Source of the DNA: Variovorax boronicumulans
GTDB taxonomy: Bacteria > Pseudomonadota > Gammaproteobacteria > Burkholderiales > Burkholderiaceae_C
Assembly (NCBI RefSeq): GCF_029892485.1
Contig: NZ_JARXVG010000001.1
Location: 806,001 to 870,000 of the forward strand
Direction of reading: 5' to 3'
DNA: 64,000 nt
This document shows positions 46,327 through 55,455 of the stretch, one piece after another. Position 1 is the stretch's first letter; each line of letters starts with the position of its first letter. Both the position numbers and the translations under genes were made by a program. Below the pieces are notes generated by a model. The model ran no database searches, was not told the origin of the DNA, and saw only the letters and a list, made by a program, of their open reading frames with translations.

Positions 46327-47217
46327 ATGACCCCACACATCAGAGAACAACGCGCCCCCGGCTTCTGGCCCCTCGCGACCGTCTTCGCCCTCTTCGTGCT
46401 GTTCCTCTACGGCCCGATGATCACGATCTTCGTGCTGAGCTTCCAGGGCCCCGAGGGCGGCCTCACCTTCCCGCTGCGCGGCGTCTCGCTGCACTGGTTC
46501 TACAAGCTCGCCGAGGGCCTGGGTACCGTCGACATCGGCGCGGCCTTCAGGCGCTCGCTGGCGCTGGGCGCTGTGGTGATGGCCTTCACCGTGGTGCTGT
46601 CGGTGCTGGCCGGGCTCGCGTTCCGCAAGAAGCTCAAGGGCGGCAACGCCCTCTTCTTCGTGACGGTGGCGAGCCTGATCATGCCGTCGATCATCATTTC
46701 GCTCGGCATCGGCCTGCAGTTCCGGCTGCTGGACACCGGCATCAAGGGCGTGCTCACGGCCATGGACGCCACCACGCTGCTCGAAGGCTACGGCACGGCG
46801 CTCGGCCTCTTCAGCTCCGCCCTCGGCGCGCATCTGACGTGGACGCTGCCCTTTGGCCTGCTCATCATGTTCGCGGTGTTCAACCGCTTCAACCCGGCCT
46901 ATGAAGAAGCCGCGCGCGACCTCGGCGCCACGCCGTGGCAGGCCTTCCGCTTCGTCGTGCTGCCGCTGATCGGCCCCTCGATCGTCGGCATCGGCATGTT
47001 CGGTTTCACGCTCTCGTGGGACGAGATCGCCCGCACCTCGCAGGCCATCGGCGACGTCAACACGCTGCCGCTCGAACTGCAGGGCCTGACCTCGACGGTC
47101 ACGACGCCTTCGATCTACGCGCTGGGGACGGTGACCACCATCGTTTCGCTGCTGGTCATGGCCGTGGCGCTCGGGGCTGCGGCGCTGTTGCGGCGGCGGG
47201 CCGTCCGGCCTGTGTGA
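46327..47217 (+). CDS. ABC transporter permease, PotC/PotI type
   Basis: Inner-membrane permease of 296 residues from MTPHIREQRAPGFWPLATVFALFVLFLYGPM. The coupling loop is YEEAARDLGATPWQAFRFVVLPLIGPS. Open frame continues upstream into the palindromic element, but that extension is not conserved-looking and has been left out. Last gene of the polyamine-type operon. Confidence 0.9.
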   Translation: MTPHIREQRAPGFWPLATVFALFVLFLYGPMITIFVLSFQGPEGGLTFPLRGVSLHWFYKLAEGLGTVDIGAAFRRSLALGAVVMAFTVVLSVLAGLAFRKKLKGGNALFFVTVASLIMPSIIISLGIGLQFRLLDTGIKGVLTAMDATTLLEGYGTALGLFSSALGAHLTWTLPFGLLIMFAVFNRFNPAYEEAARDLGATPWQAFRFVVLPLIGPSIVGIGMFGFTLSWDEIARTSQAIGDVNTLPLELQGLTSTVTTPSIYALGTVTTIVSLLVMAVALGAAALLRRRAVRPV

Positions 47218-47235
47218 GATTTTTCCTACGCCGCC

Positions 47236-47241
47236 TAAAAT
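47236..47241 (+). promoter_or_regulatory. Candidate -10 of the sterol desaturase-family gene
   Basis: TAAAAT at 47236-47241, 40 bp before the ATG, is a plausible -10 element in otherwise GC-rich sequence. No convincing -35 was found at 16-18 bp. Confidence 0.35.
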
Positions 47242-47281
47242 CGCGCTCCAACAAGCAAAAGCGATAGAGAGAGAGGCGGAC

Positions 47282-48406
47282 ATGCTCGACAAACTGAACG
47301 ACTTCACGGCGAGCCACGGCGAGCTGCAGCGCGGCCGCGGCCTCGTCACCGGGACCATCGCCCTGAGCCTGGCCATCCTGTGCTTCCTCGGGGTGCTGGC
47401 CTTCCACTTCCCGCAGTACCTCACGACGCCGGAGCTGCGCAAGAGCTACAACGTCGACGTGATGCGCTACATCCTGCTCGTGGCCCTGGTGGTTTCGGGC
47501 GGGCTCTCGCTGGTCAACATCATCTTCAACCGCTCGCGCTGGCTCTCGTCGGCCGCGTTCCTGCTGGTGGTGGCCTCGGCGCTGCTGGGCGGGCACAAGG
47601 TGCCGGTGCACGACTTTGCGGACAACACGCCGTACATCGGGCTGGACTGGTTCATCCTCGACCTGCTGGGCTCGTCGCTGATCTTCATCTTCATCGAGAA
47701 GCTGTTCGCGCTGCGCAAGGACCAGCCCGTGTTCCGCGAAGAGTGGCAGACCGACTTCCACCACTTCGTGGTGAACCACATGATCGTGGGCTTCGTGCTG
47801 CTGGCCACCAACCTCATGGTGCACAAGCTCTTCGGCTGGGCCGCCAATGACGGCATCCGCGGCTGGGTGGGCAACCTGCCCTTCTGGGCGGGCATTTTGC
47901 TGATCATTTTGGTGGCCGACCTCGTGCAGTACTGGACGCACCGCGCCTACCACGAGGTGCCGGTGCTCTGGCGCCTGCACGCGGTGCACCACAGCGTCAA
48001 AAGCATGGACTGGATGGCAGGCTCGCGCCAGCACATTCTTGAATTGCTCATCACACGCACGCTGGTGCTCGCGCCGATCTACGTGCTGGGCTTCAGCAAG
48101 GAAGTGATCGACGCCTACATCGTGGTGGTCGGCTTCCAGGCGGTGTTCAACCACTGCAACGTGAGCGTGCGCCTGGGGCCGCTGCGCTACATCATCGTGA
48201 CGCCCAATTTCCACCACTGGCACCACAGCCAGGACATCGAGGCGCTCGACAAGAACTATTCGGCGCACTACGCCTTCCTCGACTACATCTTCGGCACCGC
48301 GGTCAAGAGCACCAAGCTCTGGCCCGAGAAGTACGGCGTGCTGGGCGACTACGTGCCCAACGGCTTCTTCAAGCAGTTGAAGTTTCCGTTCATCTGGAAG
48401 GGATGA
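47282..48406 (+). CDS. Sterol desaturase/fatty acid hydroxylase-family membrane protein
   Basis: Di-iron membrane oxygenase-like protein of 374 residues with several N-terminal helices. Histidine clusters for the iron centre are visible: HRAYHEVPVLWRLHAVHHS (HxxxH...HxxHH type) and NFHHWHHSQ. Substrates in this family include sterols, lipids and carotenoids; none can be assigned here. AGAGAGAGG precedes the ATG. It overlaps the next gene by four bases. Confidence 0.88.
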   Translation: MLDKLNDFTASHGELQRGRGLVTGTIALSLAILCFLGVLAFHFPQYLTTPELRKSYNVDVMRYILLVALVVSGGLSLVNIIFNRSRWLSSAAFLLVVASALLGGHKVPVHDFADNTPYIGLDWFILDLLGSSLIFIFIEKLFALRKDQPVFREEWQTDFHHFVVNHMIVGFVLLATNLMVHKLFGWAANDGIRGWVGNLPFWAGILLIILVADLVQYWTHRAYHEVPVLWRLHAVHHSVKSMDWMAGSRQHILELLITRTLVLAPIYVLGFSKEVIDAYIVVVGFQAVFNHCNVSVRLGPLRYIIVTPNFHHWHHSQDIEALDKNYSAHYAFLDYIFGTAVKSTKLWPEKYGVLGDYVPNGFFKQLKFPFIWKG

Positions 48407-49194
48407 TGCGCGCCGCTCTTCGTGCCGCCGCGCTCATGGCCGTGGCGGGTGCCGCGCTGCTGCTCTCGGCCTGCGCCACCCGGGTCGACCTGCCCTCCAA
48501 GGACTCGGGCCTGCGCCTCAGGGTACAGAGTTCGGTCATCGCGCCGGGCAACGGCGGCGAGCTCATCACGGCCAGCGCGCTGGAGCCCGGCGACATCCTG
48601 CTGAGCTCGATCGCGACGGTCAATTCCTTCGGCATCCGGCTGGGCACCTTCTCGCCAGTGAGCCATGCGCTGCTGTACCTGGGCGACGGGCTGATCGCCG
48701 AGGCCGTGGGCACCGGTGTGCGCGCACGGCCGCTGGCCGACGTGGTGGCCGAGGAACAGATGGTGGTGGCATTCCGCGTGCCGAGCCTCGATGCCGCGGG
48801 TGTCGCCAAGCTGCGCACCTGGGCCAATTCGCAGGTCGGCACGCGCTACAACACCACGGGCGTGCTGCTGAATGCGCCCTTCGTGCTGAACCGGCGCCTG
48901 TGCGAGCTGCCGCTGATTCCTTCGTCGGTCAGCAATTTCTGCATCAGGGGCATGGCCATGGTGCAGCTGGGGGCGAGCCGCGACGACCAGTTCTTCTGCT
49001 CGCAGTTCGTGCTCGAGGCCTACCGCCAGGCGGGCCTGCCGATCACCGCGGCCGACCCGCGCTGGGTGAGCCCGGCCGATCTGCTGCACATGCGCGAGGG
49101 CGATGTGCCGTCCATTTCCGCCACGCAGCCGCTGCGCTACATCGGACACCTGAAGTACAACGCGCCGCCGATCCTGGCGGCGGATGGGCCTTGA
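48403..49194 (+). CDS. YaeF/YiiX-type permuted papain-like lipoprotein
   Basis: Probable outer or inner membrane lipoprotein of 263 residues; the lipobox LLSAC puts the lipidated cysteine at 24. It has the NlpC/P60-related permuted papain fold: PGDILLSS entry strand, catalytic-type His in SPVSHALLYLGDG and Cys in DDQFFCSQFVLEAYRQAG. Such enzymes may hydrolyse peptide or lipid amides. Two adjacent ATGs occur at the start; the first overlaps the desaturase-family stop. Confidence 0.8.
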   Translation: MMRAALRAAALMAVAGAALLLSACATRVDLPSKDSGLRLRVQSSVIAPGNGGELITASALEPGDILLSSIATVNSFGIRLGTFSPVSHALLYLGDGLIAEAVGTGVRARPLADVVAEEQMVVAFRVPSLDAAGVAKLRTWANSQVGTRYNTTGVLLNAPFVLNRRLCELPLIPSSVSNFCIRGMAMVQLGASRDDQFFCSQFVLEAYRQAGLPITAADPRWVSPADLLHMREGDVPSISATQPLRYIGHLKYNAPPILAADGP

Positions 49195-50431
49195 CGGTTT
49201 GAGCGCTCCTTTTCAATTCGATGTGGTCGTGGTCGGCGCCGGTGCGGCCGGGCTGTTCTGCGCCGGGGTGGCGGGCCAGCGCGGGCTCAAGGTGCTCCTG
49301 GTCGACCACAGCGAGAAGGTGGGCGAGAAGATCCGCATCTCGGGTGGCGGGCGGGCCAATTTCACCAACCGCGACCTCGACGTGCGCGCGCCGCAGCGTC
49401 ACTTCATCGGCGACAACCCGAATTTCTGCCGCTCTGCCCTGTCGCGCTATGCGCCGCAGCAGTTCATCGAGCTGGTGCAGAAGCACGGGATCGCCTTTCA
49501 CGAGAAGCACAAGGGGCAGCTGTTCTGCGACGGCTCCTCGCAGCAGATCGTGGACATGCTGCTGGCGGAATGCGAAGCCGGCGGGGTGACGCGGTGGCAG
49601 CCGTGCAAGCTGGGGAACATTGCTTTTTCTCCGGCAACCGCTGATGCAACGGGCACCGGAAGCTATCGAATTCATAGCGATCGAGGCGTAATCGAAGCAC
49701 CGAAACTGGTGATTGCGACCGGCGGCCTGTCGATTCCCCAAATCGGCGCCACCGACTTCGGCTACCGCCTGGCCGAGCAGTTCGGCCTCCGCGTGGTCAC
49801 GCCCCGCCCTGCGCTTGTGCCGCTGACCTTTGGCGGCGAAGCCTGGGCGCCGTATGCCGAACTGGCCGGGCTGGCGCTGCCGGTGCGGATCGAGACCGGC
49901 GCCAAGAAAGAAAAGATGGCATTCCTGGAAGACCTGCTGTTCACTCATCGGGGGCTTTCCGGTCCGGCGGTGCTGCAGATTTCGAGCTACTGGAAGCCGG
50001 GCGCCCCGCTCACCATCGATTTCGCACCCGGCACGGACGTGGCCGAAGCCCTGGGCGAAGCCAAGCTGCGCTCGAAGAAACGCATTGCCAACGAGCTGGC
50101 GACGCTGGTGCCCTCCCGGCTGGCGGACGCTTGGGTCGGGCAGGATTCGGCCCTGCAGCGCCCCGTCAACGAGGCCGCCGACAAGGCGCTGGCAGCGCTT
50201 TCCGAGCGCATCGCCCGATGGCAGATCACCCCGAGCGGCACCGAGGGCTACAAGAAGGCCGAAGTCACCGCCGGTGGCGTCGACACCCGCGATCTGTCGT
50301 CCCAGACCATGGAATCGAATCAGCCGGGCCTGTATTTCATCGGCGAAGTGGTCGATGTGACGGGTTGGTTGGGCGGATACAACTTCCAATGGGCCTGGGC
50401 AAGCGCCCATGCGTGCGCAACCGCGCTATAA
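49184..50431 (+). CDS. NAD(P)/FAD-dependent oxidoreductase, HI0933/YhiN (BaiN-like) family
   Basis: Flavoprotein of 415 residues. The FAD motif VVVGAGAAGLFCAGVAGQRG is at about 12-31; ISGGGRANFTNRD is the family signature. The C-terminal motif GGVDTRDLSSQTMESNQPGL and VTGWLGGYNFQWAWASA are also typical. Relatives are named BaiN-like, but the physiological reaction is unclear. The start MGLDGLSAPFQFD overlaps the previous gene by 11 bp. Confidence 0.9.
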   Translation: MGLDGLSAPFQFDVVVVGAGAAGLFCAGVAGQRGLKVLLVDHSEKVGEKIRISGGGRANFTNRDLDVRAPQRHFIGDNPNFCRSALSRYAPQQFIELVQKHGIAFHEKHKGQLFCDGSSQQIVDMLLAECEAGGVTRWQPCKLGNIAFSPATADATGTGSYRIHSDRGVIEAPKLVIATGGLSIPQIGATDFGYRLAEQFGLRVVTPRPALVPLTFGGEAWAPYAELAGLALPVRIETGAKKEKMAFLEDLLFTHRGLSGPAVLQISSYWKPGAPLTIDFAPGTDVAEALGEAKLRSKKRIANELATLVPSRLADAWVGQDSALQRPVNEAADKALAALSERIARWQITPSGTEGYKKAEVTAGGVDTRDLSSQTMESNQPGLYFIGEVVDVTGWLGGYNFQWAWASAHACATAL

Positions 50432-50432
50432 T
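50427..50432 (+). promoter_or_regulatory. -10 element of the rpsU promoter
   Basis: Perfect TATAAT at 50427-50432 about 110 bp before the rpsU ATG, at the very end of the preceding oxidoreductase gene. The -35 region within that gene is not recognisable at 17 bp. Confidence 0.6.
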
Positions 50433-50541
50433 CGCGGGCTAACTTTTGGCCTTCCCTCAACGGCCACCAAAGATTTCAGTTGAGGAACCCCGGCTTTGGG
50501 CCTCGATCTCCCCGAGCCAACTTCAGTTCAACGATTCATCA

Positions 50542-50754
50542 ATGACCACCATCCGCGTTAAAGAAAACGAGCCCTTCGACGTCGCTCTGCGTCGCTTCAA
50601 GCGCACCATCGAAAAGCTCGGCCTGCTGACCGACCTGCGCGCCCGCGAGTTCTACGAAAAGCCGACCGCCGAGCGCAAGCGCAAGAAGGCAGCCGCCGTC
50701 AAGCGCCACTACAAGCGCGTGCGCAGCATGCAGCTCCCCAAGAAGCTGTACTAA
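50542..50754 (+). CDS. rpsU: 30S ribosomal protein S21
   Basis: Small basic ribosomal protein of 70 residues from [20 protein letters not shown], ending MQLPKKLY. The body ([17 protein letters not shown]) is the usual Lys/Arg-rich helix. It plays a part in translation initiation. Upstream in-frame sequence is leader rather than coding. A terminator hairpin follows, before yqeY. Confidence 0.97.
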
Positions 50755-50811
50755 GCAACGCCCAGGGCGGCTGGCCCCGACGAAAGTCCTCGCCAGCGTC
50801 CCGTTGCACCA

Positions 50812-50848
50812 GCCGCGCCAGGGAAACCTGCCGCGGCTTTTGTTTTTT
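50812..50848 (+). terminator. Rho-independent terminator after rpsU
   Basis: CCGCGCCAGG (50813-50822) pairs with CCTGCCGCGG (50827-50836) with one mismatch and a GAAA tetraloop, followed by CTTTTGTTTTTT. It lies 58 bp after the rpsU stop and 15 bp before the yqeY start. Confidence 0.85.
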
Positions 50849-50862
50849 CCGAAAGGCTTCCA

Positions 50863-51312
50863 ATGACCCTCAAAGAACAGATCACCGAAGACATGAAGAC
50901 GGCGATGCGCGCCAAGGACTCCGAGCGCCTGGGCACCATCCGCCTGTTGCTCGCCGCCCTGAAGCAGAAGGAAGTCGACGAGCGCGTGGAGCTCGACGAC
51001 GCCATGGTCGTGGCCATCGTCGACAAGATGGTCAAGCAGCGCAAGGACTCGATCGCCGCGTTCACCACCGGTGGCCGCGCCGACCTCGCCGACAAGGAAG
51101 CCGCGGAGATCAAGGTGCTGGAGGTCTACCTGCCCCAGCGCATGAGCGCCGACGAAACCGTGGCCGCCGTGAAGGCCATCGTGGCCGAGCTGGGTGCCAG
51201 CGGCCCCGGCGACATGGGCAAGGTGATGGGCGTGGTCAAGACCCGCTTGGCCGGCAAGGCCGACATGGGCCAGGTCAGCGCAGCGGTCAAGGCCGCCTTG
51301 ACGGGCGCCTGA
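50863..51312 (+). CDS. GatB/YqeY domain-containing protein
   Basis: 149-residue protein homologous to the C-terminal tRNA-binding domain of GatB. It begins MTLKEQITEDMKTAMRAKDSERLGTIRLLLAALKQKEVDER and ends with GDMGKVMGVVKTRLAGKADMGQVSAAVKAAL, as in YqeY. The gene often follows rpsU in proteobacteria. Function is not established. Its stop shares a base with the Nudix start (TGATG). Confidence 0.93.
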   Translation: MTLKEQITEDMKTAMRAKDSERLGTIRLLLAALKQKEVDERVELDDAMVVAIVDKMVKQRKDSIAAFTTGGRADLADKEAAEIKVLEVYLPQRMSADETVAAVKAIVAELGASGPGDMGKVMGVVKTRLAGKADMGQVSAAVKAALTGA

Positions 51313-51788
51313 TGAGCGACAGCAGCGCCAGCCCCTCCGATCCGATCCTCAAGGCCTGCGCCTGCCTGGTCGACGCGCGGGGCCGGCTGCTGGTGTTCCG
51401 TCACCCCGGGGACGGCAACACGCAACTGCCCAAGGGCACCATCGAGCCCGGCGAATCGCCCGAAGTGGCGGTGCGGCGCGAACTGCTCGAGGAGTCGGGC
51501 ATCGACTTCACGGGCGAACTGCAGCCGCTCGGCACGCTGGACCGCGAATGCGAGGCCGGTGTCGAGGGCAACACACACCGCCACCCGCAGCTGTGGCACC
51601 TGTTCCTGATGCGCGCCGAGGGGCCGCTGCCCGAGACTTTCGAGCACGTGGCCACGGGCAGCCCTGAAGAAGAAGGTTTGGTGTTCGTCTTCCGCTGGCT
51701 TGGCGCCGACGACGCCCTCGACGACTTCGCCCTGCCCTACCGCCAGACCATCGAGCGCGTGCGCGCCGCTTTGCTATCTGTCGCCTGA
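51312..51788 (+). CDS. Nudix hydrolase
   Basis: Cytoplasmic pyrophosphohydrolase-like protein of 158 residues. The Nudix box GTIEPGESPEVAVRRELLEE is complete and followed by SGI, matching G-x5-E-x7-REUxEExGU. The substrate, a nucleoside diphosphate derivative, is unknown. Translationally coupled to the yqeY-type gene. Confidence 0.9.
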   Translation: MSDSSASPSDPILKACACLVDARGRLLVFRHPGDGNTQLPKGTIEPGESPEVAVRRELLEESGIDFTGELQPLGTLDRECEAGVEGNTHRHPQLWHLFLMRAEGPLPETFEHVATGSPEEEGLVFVFRWLGADDALDDFALPYRQTIERVRAALLSVA

Positions 51789-51791
51789 CGA

Positions 51792-52553
51792 TCACCCCAT
51801 GGCGCGAACCGCCATGTAGGCCCCCAGAAGCGCCAGCCCGATCAGGAAGCAGCGCTTGAACACCGCCACCGGCAGCTTCTGCCGCAGCCAAGTCCCGATG
51901 ACCATGCCGACTATCGCCGGCACCAGCATCGCGACCGAACTGCCCACCGCCGCCATCGGATAGCCCCCGTTCCCCGCCAGCCCGATGCCCAGCACCACGG
52001 TCGAAGTGGTGAACGAAATCCCCATTGCCTGGATCAGCGAATCGCGCTGGAAACCCAGCGCCTGCAGATAGGGCACGGCCGGCATCGCGAACACGCCGGT
52101 CACCGCCGTCACCAGTCCCGTCGCAACGCCCACCAGCGGCCCCAGCCACCACTCGTGCGCCACCGGTGCATGCAGCTGCCGCCCCGTGAGCCCCCAGAGC
52201 GCATAGGCCACCAGCGCCACGCCGAGCGCCACCGAAGCCCACGCACCTCCCGGCGCGCCAAGCCAGGCCGCCCCGCCCAGCGTGCCCACGACAATCCCCG
52301 CCTGCATGCCGCCGATGCGCCGCAGCACCGCCCCGAAGCTCGCGCGCGGCCCGGTCTGCCAGATGTTCGTGACGAGCGACGGCACGATCAGCAAAGCCGC
52401 GGCCCGTACCGGCGGCATCCAGAGCGCGAGCAGCGCCATCGACACCGTCGGCAGGCCGAGCCCGATCACGCCCTTGATCACACCAGCCAGAAGAAATACG
52501 GCGGCAGCCGCGGCCCAGTGGCCCGCTGTCAGTTCGTTCGAAAAAATCGTCAT
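51792..52553 (-). CDS. TauE/SafE-family membrane permease
   Basis: Multi-pass protein of 253 residues from MTIFSNELTAGHWAAAAAVFLLAGVIKGVIGLG. TauE/SafE proteins are thought to export sulfite, sulfoacetate or similar anions. The two halves contain the repeated pattern GVIKGVIGLGLP and ATGLVTAVTGVFAMPAVPYLQALG. A start 15 codons upstream is in frame but polar and not conserved. It is divergent from the LysR gene, a common regulator-target arrangement. Confidence 0.88.
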   Translation of the reverse strand: MTIFSNELTAGHWAAAAAVFLLAGVIKGVIGLGLPTVSMALLALWMPPVRAAALLIVPSLVTNIWQTGPRASFGAVLRRIGGMQAGIVVGTLGGAAWLGAPGGAWASVALGVALVAYALWGLTGRQLHAPVAHEWWLGPLVGVATGLVTAVTGVFAMPAVPYLQALGFQRDSLIQAMGISFTTSTVVLGIGLAGNGGYPMAAVGSSVAMLVPAIVGMVIGTWLRQKLPVAVFKRCFLIGLALLGAYMAVRAMG

Positions 52554-52653
52554 TGCCGCCCAGTTTGCCGACCGGCCTCGAACCTGGAAATGCGGCATTC
52601 GCGCACCCAGCCTCAGGCACAGGCTGAGGCTCTCGTGCTACCTTGCCCCCACC

Positions 52654-53562
52654 ATGCGATTCGATCTCACCGACCTGCGCCTGTTCATCCACGTCGTCGA
52701 GGCCGGCAGCCTCACGGCCGGCGCAGAGCGCTCGCACATGACGCTCGCCTCGGCCAGCCAGCGCGTGCGCGGCATGGAAGACGCGCTCGGCAGCCCCCTG
52801 CTCACCCGCCACGCACAGGGCGTGCGCCCCACCGAGGCCGGCCGCACGCTGCTGCACCACGCACGCGTCGTGCTCCAGCAGATGGAACGGTTGCGCGGCG
52901 AGCTCGGCGAATACGGACAGGGCCTGAAGGGCCACGTGCGCTTCATGTGCGGCACCTCGGCGCTGACCGAACATTTGCCCGAAGTGCTCAGCCGCTTTCT
53001 CGCGCAGCATCCGCGCATCTCGGTCGACCTGGAGGAGCGCCCGAGCCCCGACACCGTCGATGCGCTGCGCGCGGGCCTGTGCGACATCGGCATCGTCTCG
53101 GACGCCATCGACAGCGAAGGCCTCGAATGCCATCCCTTCCGTCGGGACGACCTCGTGCTCGTGATGCCGCGCGGCCATGCGTTGGCCACGCGCCGCCGCG
53201 TGCATCTGGCTGAAGTGGTCGACAACGAATTCGTCGGCCTGCCCGCGGACAGCGCGCTGCAGCAACTGCTGACCGGCCACGTGCGCGCATTGGGCAAGCA
53301 CTTGGCGTACCGCGTGCGCGTGCGCAATTTCGAGGCGGTGTGCCGCATGGTCGAGTACGGCATCGGCGTGGGCATCGTGCCGCAGACCGCGGCCGAGCGC
53401 TGCGCCCGTTCGATGAAGATCGCGCGCGCCTCGCTCGCCGACGCCTGGGCCGAGCGCACGCTGATGGCCTGCGTGCGCTCGTCGGAAGACCTGCCGATCA
53501 ACGCCCGGCGCATGCTCGAGCACCTGATCGCGCCCGTGGAAGAAGTTACGAAGAAGAAGTGA
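52654..53562 (+). CDS. LysR-family transcriptional regulator
   Basis: DNA-binding regulator of 302 residues. The N-terminal winged helix is FDLTDLRLFIHVVEAGSLTAGAERSHMTLASASQRVRGMED with LLTRHAQGVRPTEAGRTLL. The effector domain starts near residue 90. It stands divergent from the TauE/SafE gene with 100 bp between the starts, the likely operator region. The convergent epimerase gene overlaps its 3' end by 17 bp. Effector not known. Confidence 0.92.
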   Translation: MRFDLTDLRLFIHVVEAGSLTAGAERSHMTLASASQRVRGMEDALGSPLLTRHAQGVRPTEAGRTLLHHARVVLQQMERLRGELGEYGQGLKGHVRFMCGTSALTEHLPEVLSRFLAQHPRISVDLEERPSPDTVDALRAGLCDIGIVSDAIDSEGLECHPFRRDDLVLVMPRGHALATRRRVHLAEVVDNEFVGLPADSALQQLLTGHVRALGKHLAYRVRVRNFEAVCRMVEYGIGVGIVPQTAAERCARSMKIARASLADAWAERTLMACVRSSEDLPINARRMLEHLIAPVEEVTKKK

Positions 53563-54538
53563 CCGGCCGCCCCTGCCGCGCACGCGCTGCCACGAAGGCG
53601 TCGAAGGCTTCGCTGCTGGTCTTGCGCGGCACGTAGCCGAAGCGGTCCTTCAGCGCGGTGTTGAGCAGCACCGGCCGGTAGCGCAGGAAATCCAGTTGCT
53701 CCGGGCCGTAGCGGCTGACACCCAATGCCGAACCCACCGCGAGCGCAGCCTTCAGCACCCCGGCCGGCCAGTCGGTCGCCTGCTTGCCCAGGCGCGATGC
53801 GATCTCGTGGATGGTGAGCGCGCCATCGCCCGCGAGGTTGTAGCAACCGGCCGGCGCGCCGCCGAGCGCATGCGCGATGGCGCCCGTCACGTCTTCGTCC
53901 CACACGAACACGAACGGGCTCGCGCTGCCGCGGATGGCGATCAGCCGCTTCTTCTCGAACAGCGCGGTGATCTGGTTGTCGACCCGCTCGCCGAGGATGG
54001 TGCCGATGCGCAGCACCGTCTGCGCGAGCGCGGGGTGCTTCTCGCGAAAGTCCGCGAGCATCTCCTCCACCTGCCGCTTGTGGTCGGCGTACGCGAACAC
54101 CGGATTGCCGCGCAGCGGCTGCGACTCGATCATCCACGCCGGGTTATCGGCGTGATAGCCATAGGCCGCGCCGCTGGACGACACCACGATGTGCCGCACG
54201 CCCTGCGCCACGCAGGCTTCGAGCATATTGCGTGTTCCGCCCACATCGACCGAATGCTCGAAGGCACGGTTCGAGTCCTTGCCCGGCGTGACGATGGAGG
54301 CCAGGTGCACGACCGTGTCGATGGCGTGCGCTGCAAGCGTGTCGCCGATGCCCGCATCGCGCACGTCCTGCCGGCGATAGACCACACCCGGCAGCTGACG
54401 CTCCGCAGGCACCTCACGCACATCGAGCGCCACGATCATGTCGAGCGACTTCCCCGCCAGCGCAGCGAGCACGCTGCGCCCGAGAAACCCGTCGCCGCCC
54501 GTCACGAGCACACGGCGTGCTGCGGGCATCGTGTTCAT
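53546..54538 (-). CDS. NAD-dependent epimerase/dehydratase-family protein
   Basis: Extended short-chain dehydrogenase of 330 residues. The NAD motif VLVTGGDGFLGRSVLAAL is at about 10-27; the catalytic residues lie in SSSGAAYG and the YADHK (YxxxK) motif. It starts MNTMPAARR at 54538, overlapping the BASS transporter stop by ATGA. Substrate (nucleotide sugar or small hydroxy compound) not known. Last gene of the minus-strand group. Confidence 0.88.
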   Translation of the reverse strand: MNTMPAARRVLVTGGDGFLGRSVLAALAGKSLDMIVALDVREVPAERQLPGVVYRRQDVRDAGIGDTLAAHAIDTVVHLASIVTPGKDSNRAFEHSVDVGGTRNMLEACVAQGVRHIVVSSSGAAYGYHADNPAWMIESQPLRGNPVFAYADHKRQVEEMLADFREKHPALAQTVLRIGTILGERVDNQITALFEKKRLIAIRGSASPFVFVWDEDVTGAIAHALGGAPAGCYNLAGDGALTIHEIASRLGKQATDWPAGVLKAALAVGSALGVSRYGPEQLDFLRYRPVLLNTALKDRFGYVPRKTSSEAFDAFVAARARQGRPVTSSS

Positions 54539-55437
54539 GGCGTCGCGGGCTTGCGCCCCCACCAGCTCGCCAGCGCAAGGCCCGCGATGATGTCCCAGAA
54601 GCCCCACACGCCAGCCACCACCGCCATGCCGCCCAGCCCGCCGAAGAAGCTGAAGATCAGCACCAGCCCGAGCCCCGCGTTGCGGATGCCCACCTCGATG
54701 GACACCGCACGCCGGTCGTAGTCGCCCAGCCCCGAGAGCCGCGCACACAGGTAGCCCGTGCCGAACGCGAGCGCATCGTGGATCACCACCGCCAGCAGCA
54801 CCAGCCCCACGTAGTCGAGAAAGAAGCGCCAGTTGCCCGCGATGGCACCGACGATGAAAGCGATCAGCGCGAGGAAGCTCAGGATGCGCGCCGGCTTCTT
54901 GATGCGCACCGTGAACCGCGGCAGCTGATGCGCGCAGGCCACGCCCAGCACGAACGGAATGCCGATGATCATCACGATGTGGCCCAGCATGTCGAGCGGG
55001 TCCAGCGCAATCGTCTTGAGCAGCGCCGAGGCCGTCGGATGCAGCCCGCCCCAGAACGCGAAGTTCAGCGGCATGACGACGATGGAGAGCGCATTCGAGA
55101 TCGCCGTCATCGACACCGACAGCGCCACGTTCCCGCCCGCACGGTGCGTGAGGATCTGCGAGATGTTCCCCGGCGGGCAGCAGGCCACCAGGATCATGCC
55201 CAGTGCGATGCTCGGCCCCGGCTTCAGGATGAGCGTGAGCGCGAAGGTCACGGCCGGCAGCACGATGAACTGCGCGGCTATGCCCACCGCCATCGCGCCC
55301 GGCATGCGCGCCACGCGCCTGAAGTCGTCGATGCGCGTGTCCAGCGCAATGCCGAACATCAGGAAGCCCAGCACCAGGTTGAGCAGCACCAGCGAGGCGG
55401 GGTTGAAGTGCAGGCGGATTTCGTCGACGGGCAGCAT
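54535..55437 (-). CDS. Bile acid:sodium symporter (BASS) family transporter
   Basis: Inner-membrane protein of 300 residues with about nine or ten helices. The family features are NLVLGFLMFGIALDTRIDDFRR, the GIAAQFIVLPAVTFAL helix, CCPPGNISQILTHRAGGNVALS at the first helix crossover and VGIRNAGLGLVLIFSFFGG at the second. BASS proteins take up organic anions with sodium. Its coupling to an SDR, an FMO and an epimerase suggests uptake of a catabolic substrate. Confidence 0.88.
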   Translation of the reverse strand: MLPVDEIRLHFNPASLVLLNLVLGFLMFGIALDTRIDDFRRVARMPGAMAVGIAAQFIVLPAVTFALTLILKPGPSIALGMILVACCPPGNISQILTHRAGGNVALSVSMTAISNALSIVVMPLNFAFWGGLHPTASALLKTIALDPLDMLGHIVMIIGIPFVLGVACAHQLPRFTVRIKKPARILSFLALIAFIVGAIAGNWRFFLDYVGLVLLAVVIHDALAFGTGYLCARLSGLGDYDRRAVSIEVGIRNAGLGLVLIFSFFGGLGGMAVVAGVWGFWDIIAGLALASWWGRKPATP

Positions 55438-55455
55438 GGGTGTTCGTGGCCTGGT